Below, piece after piece: positions 1-5,570 of a stretch of DNA of 5,736 nt; positions within the stretch are counted from its first letter, which is position 1; every line of letters starts with the position of its first letter. Source of the stretch: an uncultured Prevotellaceae bacterium (lineage in GTDB: Bacteria; Bacteroidota; Bacteroidia; Bacteroidales; Muribaculaceae); NCBI GenBank assembly GCA_937892085.1, contig CALAVD010000428.1, positions 1-5,736 of the forward strand, read 5' to 3'. The translations under genes were made by a program, and so were the position numbers. A model generated the notes under the pieces. That model saw only the letters and a program-made list of their open reading frames with translations. It was not told where the DNA came from and did no database searches.

Positions 1-308
<308 letters not shown>

Positions 309-310
309 CT

Positions 311-359
311 TTGAGCTTTGAGCTTTGAGCTTTAAGCCATAAGCTATAAGCTATAAGCG
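311..359 (+). repeat. Tandem 7-bp repeat array in the 23S-5S spacer
   Basis: Seven consecutive heptamers fill 311-359: TTGAGCT three times, then TTAAGCC, ATAAGCT, ATAAGCT and ATAAGCG, so the core is (T/A)T(G/A)AGC. The array starts within a few bases of the predicted 23S 3' end. A 6-bp hairpin (GAACCA 359-364 / TGGTTC 373-378) follows directly. The rest of the spacer, about 380-460, holds no gene or tRNA that I can recognise, only short weak dyads such as GATGA/TCATC around 433-449. Confidence 0.85.
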
Positions 360-460
360 AACCAGACATGCTTGGTTCAAGACAACACAAGTGAGATGCT
401 TGACAGAGGATGTCACGGCGCGTTCCCATGCGATGATCTCGACTCATCACGGCGACGAGT

Positions 461-495
461 CTAAAGACTGAGGCCTAAAGTCTAAAGCCTAAAGT
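461..495 (+). repeat. Second 7-bp repeat array, before 5S
   Basis: Five consecutive heptamers: CTAAAGA, CTGAGGC, CTAAAGT, CTAAAGC, CTAAAGT. The unit differs from the 311-359 array but has the same 7-bp period and a shared (T)NAAG core. The array ends about 25 bases before the 5S gene, in the spacer that would be removed during rRNA processing. Confidence 0.8.
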
Positions 496-519
496 CATCG
501 TTCCGCCGAAGGCAACAAA

Positions 520-624
<105 letters not shown>

Positions 625-628
625 TAAG

Positions 629-660
629 GAGACTCAGAGCAATCTGGGTCTCTTTTTTTT
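629..660 (+). terminator. Intrinsic terminator of the rRNA operon
   Basis: A 10-bp stem, GAGACTCAGA (629-638) with TCTGGGTCTC (643-652), contains one G-U pair, closes a GCAA (GNRA-type) tetraloop and is followed directly by eight T residues (653-660). This is a textbook intrinsic terminator five bases after the 5S 3' end. Confidence 0.95.
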
Positions 661-678
661 GCGCCGCGGCCGACAGCC

Positions 679-756
679 CGTTCCCGTAACAGAGCCCTAA
701 GCCCCACCGCGCCGCCGGTCAGCGACACGGGAAGGCGCAGGTAATCGCCCCCTAAG
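679..756 (+). pseudogene. Decayed 5S rRNA copy (3' part)
   Basis: Downstream of the first terminator lies a degenerate second 5S. The 27 bases at 739-765 are identical to 611-637 (5S 3' end plus start of the terminator), at an offset of 128 bases. Upstream of this, TTCCC, AACAGAG and TAAGCC landmarks align with the 5S core at offsets of 128 to 132, and the next stretch aligns without gaps but with many substitutions. The 5' part of 5S, including the 5' arm of the terminal helix, is not recognisable, so a normal 5S fold is not possible. The remnant is strikingly GC-rich compared with its surroundings. Confidence 0.8.
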
Positions 757-793
757 GAGACTCAGGAATTTCATTCCCGGGTCTCTATTTTTT
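757..793 (+). terminator. Second intrinsic terminator
   Basis: GAGACTCAGGAA (757-768) pairs with TTCCCGGGTCTC (774-785) through 12 positions with one A-C mismatch, around a TTTCA loop. The T tract is TATTTTTT (786-793). It descends from the same duplication as the 629-660 terminator, but its distal stem and loop differ, and those differing bases still pair. The operon therefore ends in two terminators. Confidence 0.9.
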
Positions 794-914
794 GTTCTCC
801 ACGACCTGCTCAATAAAAAGTCAGTTCATAAATAAATCCAAATGACTGATTCGGGTTAAACCTTTTTTGTTCATTTCAATCATATTACAATACATTCTTA
901 CTAATCACGATAAG

Positions 915-2249
915 ATGAAATCATGTCGATTTTTTGTTAGTTTGTCGATGCTCTGCATTTTTTCTTTTGGAGTAATTGCCCAAAATGATTCGAAAGTTAT
1001 TGAACCCTATGCCTATAATATGGCTCGCATAATTCAGGACTTTACCCAGTCGCACTCTAAAAATTATCAGCGCCCTGAGAAGTTCTGCATGATACCCACA
1101 GGAAATGGCAATAAGTGTCTCTTGTGGGTGAGCACCTTTGACGAGGGGTACGGATGCTTGTTTTCCTGCGCACGAGGCATTAATAAACTTCTTGACGTGG
1201 GTTATAATGCTGCTGGCGAGCATGTTGACATAGCAATGCGCAATGGTGTGATGATTGTCACTACCAGCAATAGAGCAGGAGAGATTGTAGGTGCGCGGTT
1301 TTACCGTGTTGATAATGATGACTTGCAAGAGTTGAACTTTTCAATGCAGAACGTTGATGGCCGTGAGGTATATTTTGATGCGAGAGGCAAGGAGATGAAG
1401 CCGAGCAAGGTGCAGAAAGAACTTGACAAAGGTGTGAAAAAGAACCAGGAGGCTCAAGTCTATAACTCTGAGACTATGGAATGGCAAGCGTTCCGCAAGA
1501 TAGGCACTTATGTCGATGCCCACGAGGACATCACGCTCTCCCAGTTGCCAGTGCTGGCCCACGCTGACTATAAGCTCAACGAGTTCACGACTCGCGCCCA
1601 GAAGATGCTTGGTGCAGGCATCTATAATCACATAATCTTCAAGGGGCAGGTGGGTGCTGTTGGTCTCAAGAGAGGTGGAGATGATGGCTCTGCAGTTTAT
1701 TCTCTTAGCGACTCTAAGGCCATTAAGACAATGTTTCGTGGCTACAAAGACAATGAGTTATTTCCTATAATCGCCACCGACGACTATCTCTCGACGCATG
1801 AGATGAAGTCGTTTGTGCGCTGGAAATATCCTGAGAAAGTAAAGCCAATGGAGAAGGAACGCCAACGGGTGGTGAGCGAGTACTTTGGCGGCCGTGCCAT
1901 CAAGAATGCACGGTGGCTTGCCGACCTGGAATCAAGCGACCGCAAGCTCTATGCTGTGGAGTTTAAGCCCGAGGGCAATCAAGCGCTGGCTGTTATCGCC
2001 TGCTTCATCGGCAACCGACTGGTATCGACCTATGACCGCTATGCTATGGTTGACAAGAGCCGAGGCTGGTTGTGGACTCCTGGCGACAAGGGCGATTTCA
2101 TGAACGCACTGCCCGAGCTGCAAGGCTTGGCTATAACCGACGAGGGCTTTGAAATGTATATGAGCCAGATGGTGGGCGAGAAGCGCCACATGATAGTGGT
2201 GCGCGAAGTGCGCTCTATGTTTATTGAGATGATAGAGCAGGAGTTTTAA
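915..2249 (+). CDS. Secreted protein of unknown function
   Basis: This encodes a 444-residue protein I do not recognise. The ATG at 915 is preferred over a TTG at 867 because it gives a clean signal peptide: MKSCRFF, a hydrophobic core (about residues 8-21), then V-I-A before Q23, a type I signal peptidase site. There is no lipobox, so the mature protein is predicted to be periplasmic or exported. No further membrane segment is evident. The mature part has four cysteines clustered at residues 58, 68, 81 and 85 (the last two as CLFSC) and one at 363; disulfides are possible. Residues about 160-180 are rich in Lys, Glu and Gln. The C-terminal part (about 330-444) alternates predicted strands and turns with several Trp and Tyr. 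No catalytic motif is visible. It lies 121 bases after the second rRNA terminator and no convincing TAnnTTTG promoter was found there. Confidence 0.85.
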   Translation: MKSCRFFVSLSMLCIFSFGVIAQNDSKVIEPYAYNMARIIQDFTQSHSKNYQRPEKFCMIPTGNGNKCLLWVSTFDEGYGCLFSCARGINKLLDVGYNAAGEHVDIAMRNGVMIVTTSNRAGEIVGARFYRVDNDDLQELNFSMQNVDGREVYFDARGKEMKPSKVQKELDKGVKKNQEAQVYNSETMEWQAFRKIGTYVDAHEDITLSQLPVLAHADYKLNEFTTRAQKMLGAGIYNHIIFKGQVGAVGLKRGGDDGSAVYSLSDSKAIKTMFRGYKDNELFPIIATDDYLSTHEMKSFVRWKYPEKVKPMEKERQRVVSEYFGGRAIKNARWLADLESSDRKLYAVEFKPEGNQALAVIACFIGNRLVSTYDRYAMVDKSRGWLWTPGDKGDFMNALPELQGLAITDEGFEMYMSQMVGEKRHMIVVREVRSMFIEMIEQEF

Positions 2250-2260
2250 AATAAGCTCAT

Positions 2261-2314
2261 AGTGATAGTTATCATTGTTGTTCTACAAAAAAGTGATAAC
2301 TAAAAGTAATAACT
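2261..2314. promoter_or_regulatory. Dyad and direct repeats upstream of the kinase gene
   Basis: TAGTTATCA (2266-2274) and TGATAACTA (2294-2302) form a perfect 9-bp inverted repeat with a 19-base spacer. The same sequence also occurs as three related decamers of the form AGTRATARYT (2261-2270, 2292-2301, 2305-2314). The group ends 13 bases before the predicted -7 box at 2328. It could be an operator for the kinase gene, or a weak terminator hairpin for the preceding gene; there is no T tract after it, which argues against the second reading. Confidence 0.4.
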
Positions 2315-2327
2315 GGCAACTTTTTAC

Positions 2328-2335
2328 TACCTTTG
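2328..2335 (+). promoter_or_regulatory. Predicted Bacteroidota -7 promoter box for the kinase gene
   Basis: TACCTTTG is an exact match to the Bacteroidota housekeeping -7 element TAnnTTTG. It lies 21 bases before the kinase ATG, so the 5' leader would be only about 15 bases. A matching TTTG at the -33 position is not present, so the promoter may be weak or activator-dependent. It suggests the kinase is transcribed separately from the secreted-protein gene upstream. Confidence 0.6.
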
Positions 2336-2356
2336 CAATTGAATTTTTGCTGACAG

Positions 2357-3556
2357 ATGAAATTTCGCAATATATATGACTCTCGTCGCATCTGGAAGAT
2401 GGTGCTTCTGGCAGTGTCGCTGATACTGGTGGCGATGTTTATATATTTCTCAAACACGCTTGTTAAAGATCTTGCAAAGCAGGAGCGTGAGCGCATGCAG
2501 ATTTGGGCCGATGCCACGCGTGAGCTGGTGACTTCGAATGACGCTAATGTAGATTTCCTACTGAGTATAATAGAGGGAAACCGCAACATTCCTGTGCTTC
2601 TTGTTGATGATGAAGGCAGCATCATAGAGCAGCGCAACTTCAAGCTGCCAGAGCCTGCCGATTCCGTCAAGATGCTTGACGAGTATTCAAAGGTCAACAA
2701 AGACTTCCTTGCCAATAGATTGAAAAAACTGCGCAATTCATCCAATAAAATCGATATAGAGATTGACAAATACACGCATCAGACGCTATATTACGAAGAT
2801 AGCAACGTGCTGCGACGTCTTGCTTATTACCCTTACATACAGCTTGCTGTGATGCTGCTGTTCTTAGGTATCGCCTATTTTGCCCTTATCAGCGTGAAAC
2901 GCGCGGAGCAGAATCGCGTGTGGGTGGGACTCTCGAAGGAGACGGCACACCAACTTGGCACGCCCATCTCGTCGCTGATGGCGTGGACTCAGATGCTTGA
3001 GTCGATGGGTGTTGACAAGGAAATTATCACCGATATGAACACCGATGTGCACCGACTCTCGGTGATTGCTGACCGTTTCTCAAAGATTGGCTCTATGCCC
3101 GACAAGGAACTCACATTCATCAACGAAGCCGTTGAGAGCAGTCTGGCTTACATGCGCACCCGCATCCCCAAGCATGTGACGCTCACCGTTCATGCCGATG
3201 ATGACAAGAACTGTGGGGTGATGCTGTGTCAGCCGCTCTTTGAGTGGGTGATGGAGAACCTTACAAAGAACGCTGTGGATGCCATGGAGGGCAAGGGAAG
3301 CATTGACATCCTGGTTACGAGCGACGACAAGCATGCGCACCTCTATGTGAAGGACACCGGCAAGGGTATTGCTCGCAAGAATTTCAAGAACGTGTTTAAC
3401 CCTGGTTTTACCACCAAGAAGCGTGGATGGGGCTTGGGGCTGACGCTCGTGAAACGTATTATCGAGGAGTACCACGGTGGCAAGATTTGTGTGAAGGAGA
3501 GCGAAGTGGGCAAGGGGACGACGTTTGCGATAGAGATACCGAAGATTAAGTGTTAA
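2357..3556 (+). CDS. Membrane sensor histidine kinase
   Basis: This 399-residue protein is a two-component sensor that autophosphorylates a His with ATP and passes the phosphate to a response regulator. It has a first membrane segment (about residues 15-31), an extracytoplasmic sensor domain (about 32-157), a second membrane segment (about 160-180), a dimerisation/phosphoacceptor helix with H198 in the motif AHQLGTP, and a HATPase_c domain: N box with N301 and N305, G1 box DTGKG (333-337), F box FNPGFTTK (347-354) and G2 box GWGLG (357-361). No HAMP domain is obvious; the second membrane segment is joined to the phosphoacceptor helix by a short linker. The residue after the His is Gln, not the usual Glu or Asp. 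No response regulator lies in the window, so it appears to be an orphan. The ATG at 2357 fits the promoter and N-terminal topology. Its last codons overlap a heptamer repeat tract. Confidence 0.93.
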   Translation: MKFRNIYDSRRIWKMVLLAVSLILVAMFIYFSNTLVKDLAKQERERMQIWADATRELVTSNDANVDFLLSIIEGNRNIPVLLVDDEGSIIEQRNFKLPEPADSVKMLDEYSKVNKDFLANRLKKLRNSSNKIDIEIDKYTHQTLYYEDSNVLRRLAYYPYIQLAVMLLFLGIAYFALISVKRAEQNRVWVGLSKETAHQLGTPISSLMAWTQMLESMGVDKEIITDMNTDVHRLSVIADRFSKIGSMPDKELTFINEAVESSLAYMRTRIPKHVTLTVHADDDKNCGVMLCQPLFEWVMENLTKNAVDAMEGKGSIDILVTSDDKHAHLYVKDTGKGIARKNFKNVFNPGFTTKKRGWGLGLTLVKRIIEEYHGGKICVKESEVGKGTTFAIEIPKIKC

Positions 3557-3636
3557 GTGATAGGGGTTAAGTATCAAGTACAAAGTGATTAAGTACAATG
3601 GTGTTTCTTATCAATAACCATTATAACCAATAACCA
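3546..3636 (+). repeat. Heptamer repeat tract between kinase and hydrolase genes
   Basis: 7-bp units run from inside the last codons of the kinase gene: TTAAGTG, TTAAGTG, ATAGGGG, TTAAGTA, TCAAGTA, CAAAGTG (3546-3587), then after one extra base TTAAGTA (3589-3595). A second unit type follows: ATAACCA at 3614-3620, 3623-3629 and 3630-3636. The kinase stop codon TAA is part of the second unit. Nearly the whole intergenic gap is thus built of heptamers. No promoter box is visible in it. Confidence 0.8.
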
Positions 3637-3640
3637 AGCC

Positions 3641-4465
3641 TTGGCTGTTACACAATACATAAAAATGCTGGGCACGGGGAGTGCGATGTGCACTCGGTGC
3701 TATAACACTTGCTTCTACCTTAAAAGTGGAGCAGGTCAGTTGATGGTGGATGCTGGTGGAGGCAATGGAATCTTTCGGCAGCTATATCGTGCTGGCATCG
3801 ATTATACTCAGATTCACCATCTTTTCGTCACCCATGTCCACACCGACCATATCATGGGTGTGATTTGGCTAATTCGCAAAATCTCGCCGCTGCTCTACAA
3901 GGGCAAGTACCACGGCACGTTCAATATCTATTGCCACCGTGAGGTGCGTGAGGCACTTGAGACGATGTGCAACATAATGATACCAGCCAAGATTATGGCG
4001 GCAGTGGGCAGGACTATCATGTTGCGCGAGGTGAGCGACGGCGAGACGCTCGACATCGATGATATGCGCGTCACCTTCTTTGACATTGGGAGCGACAAAA
4101 CTTTGCAGTACGGTTTCAGCGCCATTATGCCTGATGGGCAGCGCGTGGTGTGCCTCGGCGACGAGCCTTACAATCCCGCGAGCGAGCGATACGTGCGTGG
4201 CTGCGACTGGCTGCTGTGTGAGGCATTCTGCATGTATCGTGACCGCGAGCAGTTTCGCCCCTACGAGAAGCATCACAGCACGGTTATCGACGCTGGCAAG
4301 CTCGCCCAGGAGCTTGGTGTGAAGAACCTGCTCCTCTACCACACTGAGGACACCCGCCTGATGTCCCGCCGCGAGAACTACACCGCCGAAGCTCGCACCG
4401 TGTTCACCGGCAACATCCATGTGCCAATGGACCTTGAGACCGTGGATTTAATGCGCAATTCATAA
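3641..4465 (+). CDS. MBL-fold metallo-hydrolase
   Basis: A 274-residue metallo-beta-lactamase-fold protein, predicted cytoplasmic, with the general layout of the RNase Z-like branch: first strand YIKMLGTGSA (6-15), the metal motif HVHTDH (H65, H67, D69, H70), a further ligand candidate D174 in CLGDE, the motif KHHST (210-214) and a final His (H234) in LLYHTED. The substrate is unknown; it could be a nuclease, phosphodiesterase or other ester hydrolase. It is not the tRNase Z housekeeping enzyme as far as I can tell. At the strand where RNase Z-like proteins usually supply another His, this protein reads FDIGSDK, with G150 at the likely position. The start is uncertain: TTG at 3641 keeps the whole first strand, while the first ATG (3665) would remove part of it; no ATG lies upstream in frame. 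It follows the kinase by 84 bases. Confidence 0.85.
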   Translation: MAVTQYIKMLGTGSAMCTRCYNTCFYLKSGAGQLMVDAGGGNGIFRQLYRAGIDYTQIHHLFVTHVHTDHIMGVIWLIRKISPLLYKGKYHGTFNIYCHREVREALETMCNIMIPAKIMAAVGRTIMLREVSDGETLDIDDMRVTFFDIGSDKTLQYGFSAIMPDGQRVVCLGDEPYNPASERYVRGCDWLLCEAFCMYRDREQFRPYEKHHSTVIDAGKLAQELGVKNLLLYHTEDTRLMSRRENYTAEARTVFTGNIHVPMDLETVDLMRNS

Positions 4466-4498
4466 TGCACAATTTTTCAATTAGCAAAGAGCAATGCA
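4450..4498 (+). repeat. Degenerate heptamer tract at the 3' end of the hydrolase gene
   Basis: A loose 7-bp periodicity runs AATGCGC, AATTCAT, AATGCAC, AATTTTT, CAATTAG, CAAAGAG, CAATGCA. It begins inside the last five codons of the hydrolase gene and includes its TAA stop (4463-4465), as the kinase gene's tract does. The units are more divergent than in the other tracts, so this call is weaker. Confidence 0.5.
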
Positions 4499-4535
4499 GT
4501 TGAGTTGTGCAGTGCGTTGTCCTCTATACAAAATT

Positions 4536-4571
4536 AAATGGCTTGAAACCTTGCGGGTGTCAAGCCATTTT
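4536..4571. terminator. Bidirectional terminator between convergent genes
   Basis: AAATGGCTTGA (4536-4546) and TCAAGCCATTT (4560-4570) are perfect 11-bp complements with a 13-base loop that can add an inner ACC/GGT pairing. On the + strand the stem ends in TTTT; on the - strand it ends in TTTAATTTTG. It lies 70 bases after the hydrolase stop and 52 bases beyond the DUF4295 stop, so it can end both converging transcripts. Confidence 0.85.
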
Positions 4572-4585
4572 CGAATTATAGTATT

Positions 4586-4607
4586 ATTTGTTTTATTATA
4601 AACAAAT
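4586..4607. repeat. AT-rich perfect inverted repeat downstream of the DUF4295 gene
   Basis: ATTTGTTT (4586-4593) and AAACAAAT (4600-4607) form an 8-bp palindrome with loop TATTAT, 15 bases past the DUF4295 stop codon. A short TG run (4607-4616) lies between it and the gene. It is too AT-rich to be a strong terminator on its own and may assist the 4536-4571 hairpin or stabilise the mRNA 3' end. Confidence 0.45.
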
Positions 4608-4622
4608 GTGTGTGTGCGTGAA

Positions 4623-4772
4623 TTATTTAAGATATTCGTCAACCTTGTCGTTGGGTACCATTCTTTCCTCAAAAACATAGGCACCAGTTTTTGGTGAGCG
4701 AACCACCTTAATCACCTTGCTGAAATTACGACCTTCGCCAGTTTGAAGGGTTGCAACTGTCTTTTTTGCCAT
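4623..4772 (-). CDS. DUF4295 family protein, probable Bacteroidota-specific ribosomal protein
   Basis: A 49-residue basic protein beginning MAKKTVATLQTGEGR and ending VDEYLK. Its sequence, with the SKVIKVVRSPKTGAY segment at about 18-32, matches what I know of the DUF4295 family, which accompanies rpmB and rpmG across the Bacteroidota. From memory, structural work on Flavobacterium ribosomes described a phylum-specific large-subunit protein, bL38, that I believe is this family; treat that link as likely but not certain. It starts 12 bases after the rpmG stop and is surely co-transcribed. It is complete. The start is fixed by the conserved MAKKT N terminus. Confidence 0.92.
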   Translation of the reverse strand: MAKKTVATLQTGEGRNFSKVIKVVRSPKTGAYVFEERMVPNDKVDEYLK

Positions 4773-4784
4773 GATTAAAAAGTA

Positions 4785-4973
4785 TTATTTGATTTCTTTG
4801 TGAATAGTGTACCTTTTGAGGTAAGGGTTGTATTTCTTCAACTCCAGACGCTCAGTTGTGTTCTTGCGGTTCTTTGTAGTGATGTAGCGTGACATTCCGG
4901 GAACGCCGCTTTCCTTCTGCTCGGTGCATTGAAGGATGACCTGAATGCGATCGCCTTTAGTTTTCTTTGCCAT
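4785..4973 (-). CDS. rpmG: 50S ribosomal protein L33 (bL33)
   Basis: A 62-residue small basic protein of the large ribosomal subunit, located near the exit-site tRNA. The conserved block TTKNRK (32-37) followed by ERLELKKYNPYLKRYTIHKEIK (41-62) aligns well with E. coli L33. Only one cysteine (C16) is present, so this is the zinc-free form without the CxxC pairs. It is slightly longer than E. coli L33 because of a longer N-terminal loop. It begins 11 bases after the rpmB stop. A GAGGAG sequence lies only two bases before the ATG, too close for normal Shine-Dalgarno spacing. Confidence 0.97.
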   Translation of the reverse strand: MAKKTKGDRIQVILQCTEQKESGVPGMSRYITTKNRKNTTERLELKKYNPYLKRYTIHKEIK

Positions 4974-4984
4974 AACTCCTCAAT

Positions 4985-5239
4985 TTAATAGATTGCTTTA
5001 ATTTCTTTTAAATGCCCGTCTTGTGCGGCTTTTTTCAAAGCGGCGTCAAGGCCGATGCGGTTGATAAGACGCAGTCCGCTGGCGCTCACTGTCAAGCGAA
5101 TCCACTGATCCTGCTCAACCCAATAGAACTTGCGGTTGAAGATGTTCACATTGAACTTGCGTTTAGTTCTTCTTTTAGAGTGCGATACGTTGTTGCCTGT
5201 AATCGCCTTCTTACCTGTGATTTGACAAACTTTTGACAT
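4985..5239 (-). CDS. rpmB: 50S ribosomal protein L28 (bL28)
   Basis: An 84-residue large-subunit ribosomal protein. The N terminus MSKVCQITGKKAITGNNVSHS closely matches bacterial L28 (E. coli MSRVCQVTGKRPVTGNN), and the basic stretch KRRTKRKF followed by VSASGLRLINRIGLD also fits the family. No zinc-binding CxxC pairs are present. It is the first gene of the rpmB-rpmG-DUF4295 group. The gene is preceded by a leader of about 290 bases from the promoter at 5539-5570 and by no clear closer promoter, so the structured RNA upstream may be part of its mRNA. The sequence before the ATG is A-rich without a Shine-Dalgarno site, usual for this phylum. Confidence 0.97.
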   Translation of the reverse strand: MSKVCQITGKKAITGNNVSHSKRRTKRKFNVNIFNRKFYWVEQDQWIRLTVSASGLRLINRIGLDAALKKAAQDGHLKEIKAIY

Positions 5240-5284
5240 AGTTTTTTACTTCAATAATGTTATCAAAAAATTTATTCTCTCGTT

Positions 5285-5533
5285 GATTTCAAGCCGCTAC
5301 TTCCGAAATATGTCCACGTAGCACAATATTCTACCACGACACCCATATTGACTGGCGATAGTTTGACGTGAGAAGCCATCAATGCTACCCACCAGCAGTT
5401 GTTTTTTCGTTTAAATATCGTCCTACGCTTTATGGCCACATTTTAAGCATCATAGAGCAGCCATCGAAGTTTCAACGATCATGTCACAGAACAGGTCTAA
5501 CGGGACTAAACCCAAGTACCCTGACTCGAAATC
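5285..5533 (-). ncRNA. Candidate structured RNA (free ncRNA or rpmB leader)
   Basis: Starting at the predicted transcription start, GATTTCGAGTC (5533-5523) can pair with GGCTTGAAATC (5295-5285) over 11 positions with two G-U pairs, closing a 249-nt RNA. Within it lie hairpins GGTTTAG/TTAGACC (5512-5506 / 5500-5494, loop TCCCG), ATGGCTGC/GTGGCCAT (5464-5457 / 5439-5432), ATTGATGGC/GCCAGTCAAT with one bulge (5383-5375 / 5356-5347) and GCTAC/GTAGC (5322-5318 / 5300-5296). Several pairs are G-U wobbles. A run of six T on the - strand (5270-5265) follows 14 bases beyond the closing stem, which might end a free RNA. I cannot assign a family: tmRNA, RNase P and SRP signature motifs were not found. 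Open possibilities are a 6S-like RNA, the Bacteroidales-1 motif, or a ribosomal-protein leader. Confidence 0.6.
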
Positions 5534-5538
5534 GGTTG

Positions 5539-5570
5539 CAAAGGTAGAAACATTTTTTCAAATGACCAAA
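5539..5570 (-). promoter_or_regulatory. Bacteroidota housekeeping promoter upstream of the structured RNA and rpmB
   Basis: On the - strand, TTTG (5570-5567), 20 bases, then TACCTTTG (5546-5539) match the Bacteroidota consensus TTTG-N19-21-TAnnTTTG exactly. An A-rich stretch lies just upstream of the -33 box. The predicted start is about 5533-5535, at the first base of the closing stem of the structured RNA. It is the best promoter in the window. Confidence 0.88.

Noticed and set aside
311..495. CRISPR array
   Set aside because: The units are 7 bp and contiguous with no unique spacers of 25-40 bases, so this is a simple tandem repeat.
867..914. TTG start giving a 460-residue version of the secreted protein
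   Set aside because: The added 16 residues would sit before a complete signal peptide; the ATG at 915 begins exactly where a signal peptide should.
3080..3598. 172-residue reverse-strand frame within the kinase gene
   Set aside because: It overlaps the ATPase domain of the kinase on the other strand and has no domain or start context supporting it.
3869..4420. 183-residue reverse-strand frame within the hydrolase gene
   Set aside because: It is antisense to a gene with intact metal-binding motifs and has no recognisable protein features of its own.
5012..5236. 74-residue + strand frame opposite rpmB
   Set aside because: It mirrors the well-conserved L28 coding sequence and has no independent support.
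5285..5533. tmRNA, RNase P RNA or SRP RNA
   Set aside because: The signature motifs I know (tmRNA ends and tag frame, RNase P GAGGAAAGUCC, the SRP apical domain) are not present. A 6S-like identity stays open, though the several hairpins do not look like a single long rod.
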